The notes under the pieces were generated by a model that saw only the letters and a program-made list of their open reading frames with translations, was not told the DNA's origin and ran no database searches. The position numbers and the translations under genes were made by a program. Positions 61,711-64,000 of a stretch of DNA of 64,000 bases are shown piece by piece; within the stretch, counting starts at the first letter, position 1; every line of letters begins with the position of its first letter. This stretch comes from Flavobacteriales bacterium UBA4466 (GTDB taxonomy: Bacteria > Bacteroidota > Bacteroidia > Flavobacteriales_D > Crocinitomicaceae): NCBI GenBank assembly GCA_905182335.1, contig CAJJBE010000004.1, forward strand, positions 124,001-188,000. The letters run 5' to 3'.

Positions 61711-62700
61711 ATGAGTAAAATAACTGCAGGAATAACAGGAGTACAGGGCTATTTACCAGAATATGTTCTTACGAATGAAGAGCTTTCTACAATCGTAGAC
61801 ACCAATGACGAATGGATTACATCTAGAACAGGAATAAAGGAAAGGCGTATCATGAAAGATGGTGCATCTTCTGATATGGCTACTGGTGCAGTTGAGGCTT
61901 TGCTAAAGAAAACGAATATAGCACCTGAAGATGTTGATTTGGTTATTTTGGCTACTGTAACTCCAGACTACCCTTTCCCTAGTACAGCTAATGTATTGTG
62001 TGATAAAGTCGGAATGAAGAATGCATGGGGATTCGATTTAATCGCGGCGTGTTCAGGATTTATTTACGGACTTGCTACAGGTGCTCAATTTATTGAAACG
62101 GGGAGGTATAAGAAAGTAATTGTTGTTGGAGTAGATAAAATGAGTTCAATCATCGATTACGAAGACAGAACGACTTGCGTAATCTTTGGAGATGGTGCTG
62201 GTGCAGTAATGCTAGAACCAAATGAAGAAGGTTTAGGAGTTCAAGACTTTATCCTTCGCTCTGATGGTTCAGGAAGAAATTACTTACTTCAGCCTGGTGG
62301 AGGTTCAAAAAATCCAGCATCAGCGGAGACAGTTGAAAAGAAAATGCACTTTGTAAAACAAGAAGGAAAACAAGTTTTCAAATTTGCAGTAACAAATATG
62401 GCCGAGGTCTCTGCGGAAATAATGGAGAAGAATAACCTAACAAGCGATGATGTTGATTGGCTTGTCCCTCATCAAGCGAACTTAAGGATTATTGACGCCA
62501 CAGCAAAACGCATGGGGCTTCCAAAAGAAAAAGTTATGATAAACATTGAGAAGTATGGCAATACAACCGCTGGAACCTTGCCTTTATGTTTATGGGATTA
62601 TGAAAAGCAATTAAAGAAAGGGGATACGCTAATATTATCTGCATTTGGTGGAGGTTTCACTTGGGGCGCAGTATATATTAAATGGGCATATAACTCGTAA
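61711..62700 (+). CDS. fabH: Beta-ketoacyl-ACP synthase III (FabH)
   Basis: FabH starts each fatty acid chain by condensing acetyl-CoA with malonyl-ACP. The 329 residues have the catalytic cysteine near residue 113 in [16 protein letters not shown], the histidine in [20 protein letters not shown] near 252, and the asparagine in [20 protein letters not shown] near 282. The N-terminus ([26 protein letters not shown]) is standard. It precedes accB, so the initiation and carboxylation steps of fatty-acid synthesis are encoded together. Confidence 0.96.
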   Translation: MSKITAGITGVQGYLPEYVLTNEELSTIVDTNDEWITSRTGIKERRIMKDGASSDMATGAVEALLKKTNIAPEDVDLVILATVTPDYPFPSTANVLCDKVGMKNAWGFDLIAACSGFIYGLATGAQFIETGRYKKVIVVGVDKMSSIIDYEDRTTCVIFGDGAGAVMLEPNEEGLGVQDFILRSDGSGRNYLLQPGGGSKNPASAETVEKKMHFVKQEGKQVFKFAVTNMAEVSAEIMEKNNLTSDDVDWLVPHQANLRIIDATAKRMGLPKEKVMINIEKYGNTTAGTLPLCLWDYEKQLKKGDTLILSAFGGGFTWGAVYIKWAYNS

Positions 62701-62735
62701 AAAATATTATTTTTACACTATTAAACTAGTAAGAA

Positions 62736-63212
62736 ATGAACATTAAAGAAGTACAAGATTTAATCAAGTTTGTCGCTAAATCAGGTGTTAGTGAAGTACA
62801 AATCGAACAAAAAGATTTTAAAATCACAATCAAGTCTGAAGACAAAAAAGAGGATAGACAAATTTACGTTCAAGCACCTGCTGCTTTATCAGCACAGGAT
62901 ATAAAGCCTTTAGCTGTTGCATCAGCTCCTGCTGTAACTCTAACTGAAACTACTGCAAGTGAAGATTCAAAATATTTAACGGTTAAGTCTCCAATGATAG
63001 GAACGTTCTATCGTTCATCAGGGCCAGATAAAGATGTCTTTGTATCTGTCGGAGATACAATTGGAACTGGAGATACAGTTTGTATAATTGAAGCAATGAA
63101 ATTATTCAATGAGATTGAAGCAGAAATTAAAGGTAAAATCGTTAAGATTTTAGTTGATGATGCTACGCCAGTTGAATATGACCAGCCACTATTCTTGGTA
63201 GATCCTTCTTAA
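62736..63212 (+). CDS. accB: Acetyl-CoA carboxylase biotin carboxyl carrier protein (AccB)
   Basis: AccB carries the biotin of acetyl-CoA carboxylase. The 158 residues have a flexible Ala/Pro-rich linker (about 48-72) and the C-terminal biotinyl domain with the biotinylated lysine near residue 122 in [19 protein letters not shown]. The [15 protein letters not shown] segment near residue 86 is the usual start of the domain. accC follows after 64 bases. Confidence 0.97.
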   Translation: MNIKEVQDLIKFVAKSGVSEVQIEQKDFKITIKSEDKKEDRQIYVQAPAALSAQDIKPLAVASAPAVTLTETTASEDSKYLTVKSPMIGTFYRSSGPDKDVFVSVGDTIGTGDTVCIIEAMKLFNEIEAEIKGKIVKILVDDATPVEYDQPLFLVDPS

Positions 63213-63230
63213 TCGATTTATATTAGGCTC

Positions 63231-63261
63231 ACTTGTTTTAACAAGTAGACGTTTTTTTTTT
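63231..63261 (+). terminator. Weak hairpin with T tract between accB and accC
   Basis: ACTTGTT (63231-63237) pairs with AACAAGT (63240-63246), then five other bases, then ten T. The gap between stem and T tract makes it a weak terminator, perhaps an attenuator that lowers accC expression relative to accB (inference). Confidence 0.3.
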
Positions 63262-63276
63262 ATAAAATTTTCAGGA

Positions 63277-64000
63277 ATGTTCAAAAAAATATTAATTGCC
63301 AATAGGGGAGAAATCGCTTTGCGAGTAATTCGTACATGTAAAGAAATGGGTATTAAAACTGTTGCGGTTTATTCGACTGCGGATAAAGACAGTCTTCCCG
63401 TTCGATTTGCTGATGAGGCCGTTTGTATTGGTCCTGCGATCAGTGCACTGTCATACTTATCAATCCCTAATATTATTGCAGCTGCAGAGATTACAAATGC
63501 AGATGCTATTCACCCTGGTTACGGTTTCCTTTCAGAGAATGAAAAATTTTCTAAAGTTTGTGAAGAGCATAATATCAAATTTATTGGTGCTACTCCTGAA
63601 CAGATTGCAGGAATGGGAGATAAGGCTAGTGCGAAAGCAACAATGATTGCAGCGGGAGTGCCTTGCATACCAGGTTCTGTAGGTCTTCTTAAAGATTTAA
63701 AAGAGGCGATAAGCACCGCGAAAAAAATTAAATATCCAATCATTCTTAAGGCAACAGCAGGTGGTGGTGGTAAAGGAATGCGTGTGGTATGGAAAGAGGA
63801 AGAGATGGAGGCAGCTTGGGACGGTACTCGTGCTGAATCGGCAGCAGCCTTCGGAAACAATGGCCTTTACATGGAGAAATTCATTGAAGAACCTAGACAC
63901 ATTGAAATTCAAATTGCGGGGGACCAATACGGAAATGCCTGCCATTTATCGGAAAGAGATTGTTCTATTCAACGTCGTCACCAAAAGCTGGTAGAGGAAA
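63277..64000 (+). CDS. accC: Biotin carboxylase AccC, N-terminal part (3' end outside window)
   Basis: The ATG at 63277 opens a frame that runs off the end of the window (about 241 codons seen). It begins [20 protein letters not shown], the standard biotin carboxylase N-terminus. [11 protein letters not shown] is near residue 86, the ATP-grasp glycine loop [14 protein letters not shown] is near 157-170, and [15 protein letters not shown] is near 200. AccC carboxylates the biotin on AccB with bicarbonate and ATP, the first half of the acetyl-CoA carboxylase reaction. A weak hairpin lies between accB and accC. Confidence 0.95.
   Translation, partial: MFKKILIANRGEIALRVIRTCKEMGIKTVAVYSTADKDSLPVRFADEAVCIGPAISALSYLSIPNIIAAAEITNADAIHPGYGFLSENEKFSKVCEEHNIKFIGATPEQIAGMGDKASAKATMIAAGVPCIPGSVGLLKDLKEAISTAKKIKYPIILKATAGGGGKGMRVVWKEEEMEAAWDGTRAESAAAFGNNGLYMEKFIEEPRHIEIQIAGDQYGNACHLSERDCSIQRRHQKLVEE

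Noticed and set aside
1-64000. Mobile elements, tRNA, rRNA, CRISPR arrays, toxin-antitoxin or restriction systems
   Set aside because: I looked through all gaps and both strands and found no inverted terminal repeats with transposase, no tRNA-like cloverleaf and no direct-repeat array.

Overview
The window is chromosomal DNA from a member of the Bacteroidota, most likely a Flavobacteriales-type aerobe. The evidence is AT-rich DNA, almost no Shine-Dalgarno sequences, promoters of the TTTG/TAnnTTTG type, SprA (the type IX secretion translocon), three secreted genes with C-terminal type IX sorting domains, a complete alternative complex III operon joined to a cytochrome c oxidase, and a fused malic enzyme/phosphotransacetylase next to ruvA-sprA. 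Genus and species cannot be read from the sequence. Nearly everything is ordinary core genome. I see no rRNA, tRNA, CRISPR array, prophage or insertion sequence.

Layout. 1-8.5 kb: the 3' part of a PIF1-like helicase, recJ, a PLP-dependent trans-sulfuration enzyme divergent from an Lrp regulator, a glutaryl-CoA-dehydrogenase-like enzyme, a DUF4271 membrane protein and hemD. 8.7-12.3 kb: two secreted genes, an Omp28-like protein split by a frameshift and an arylsulfotransferase-fold protein. 12.4-23.9 kb: maeB-ruvA-sprA-GNAT-SDR, tightly packed. 24.2-26.1 kb: ridA, a small TPR-like membrane protein and an rRNA-methyltransferase-like gene. 26.1-32.5 kb, minus strand: D-2-hydroxyacid dehydrogenase, mgtE, an O-antigen-ligase-like protein, an S41 protease, rnpA and a SPOR-like protein.

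32.8-44.8 kb is the respiratory operon actABCDEF-coxBA: quinol is oxidised by alternative complex III and electrons pass through c-type hemes to a heme-copper oxidase. It is followed by ruvB and queG. 46.9-51.6 kb: rseP with a small unknown gene, a YceI-like lipoprotein, cvpA, prs and the L25/Ctc gene. 51.6-57.9 kb is the least ordinary stretch: a response regulator that lacks its DNA-binding domain, a CUB-SPOR protein, a second arylsulfotransferase-fold T9SS protein, YgiQ and an orphan lipoprotein. 58-64 kb: pepA-pdxA, then DUF177-rpmF, a strongly folded non-coding segment, fabH, accB and the start of accC, which supply protein turnover, vitamin B6 and fatty-acid synthesis.

The main points for follow-up are a candidate structured RNA and a palindromic operator between rpmF and fabH; three apparent single-base frame breaks, all in exported, poorly conserved genes; a helix-hairpin-helix tail on ActC; and the truncated regulator/CUB-SPOR pair.
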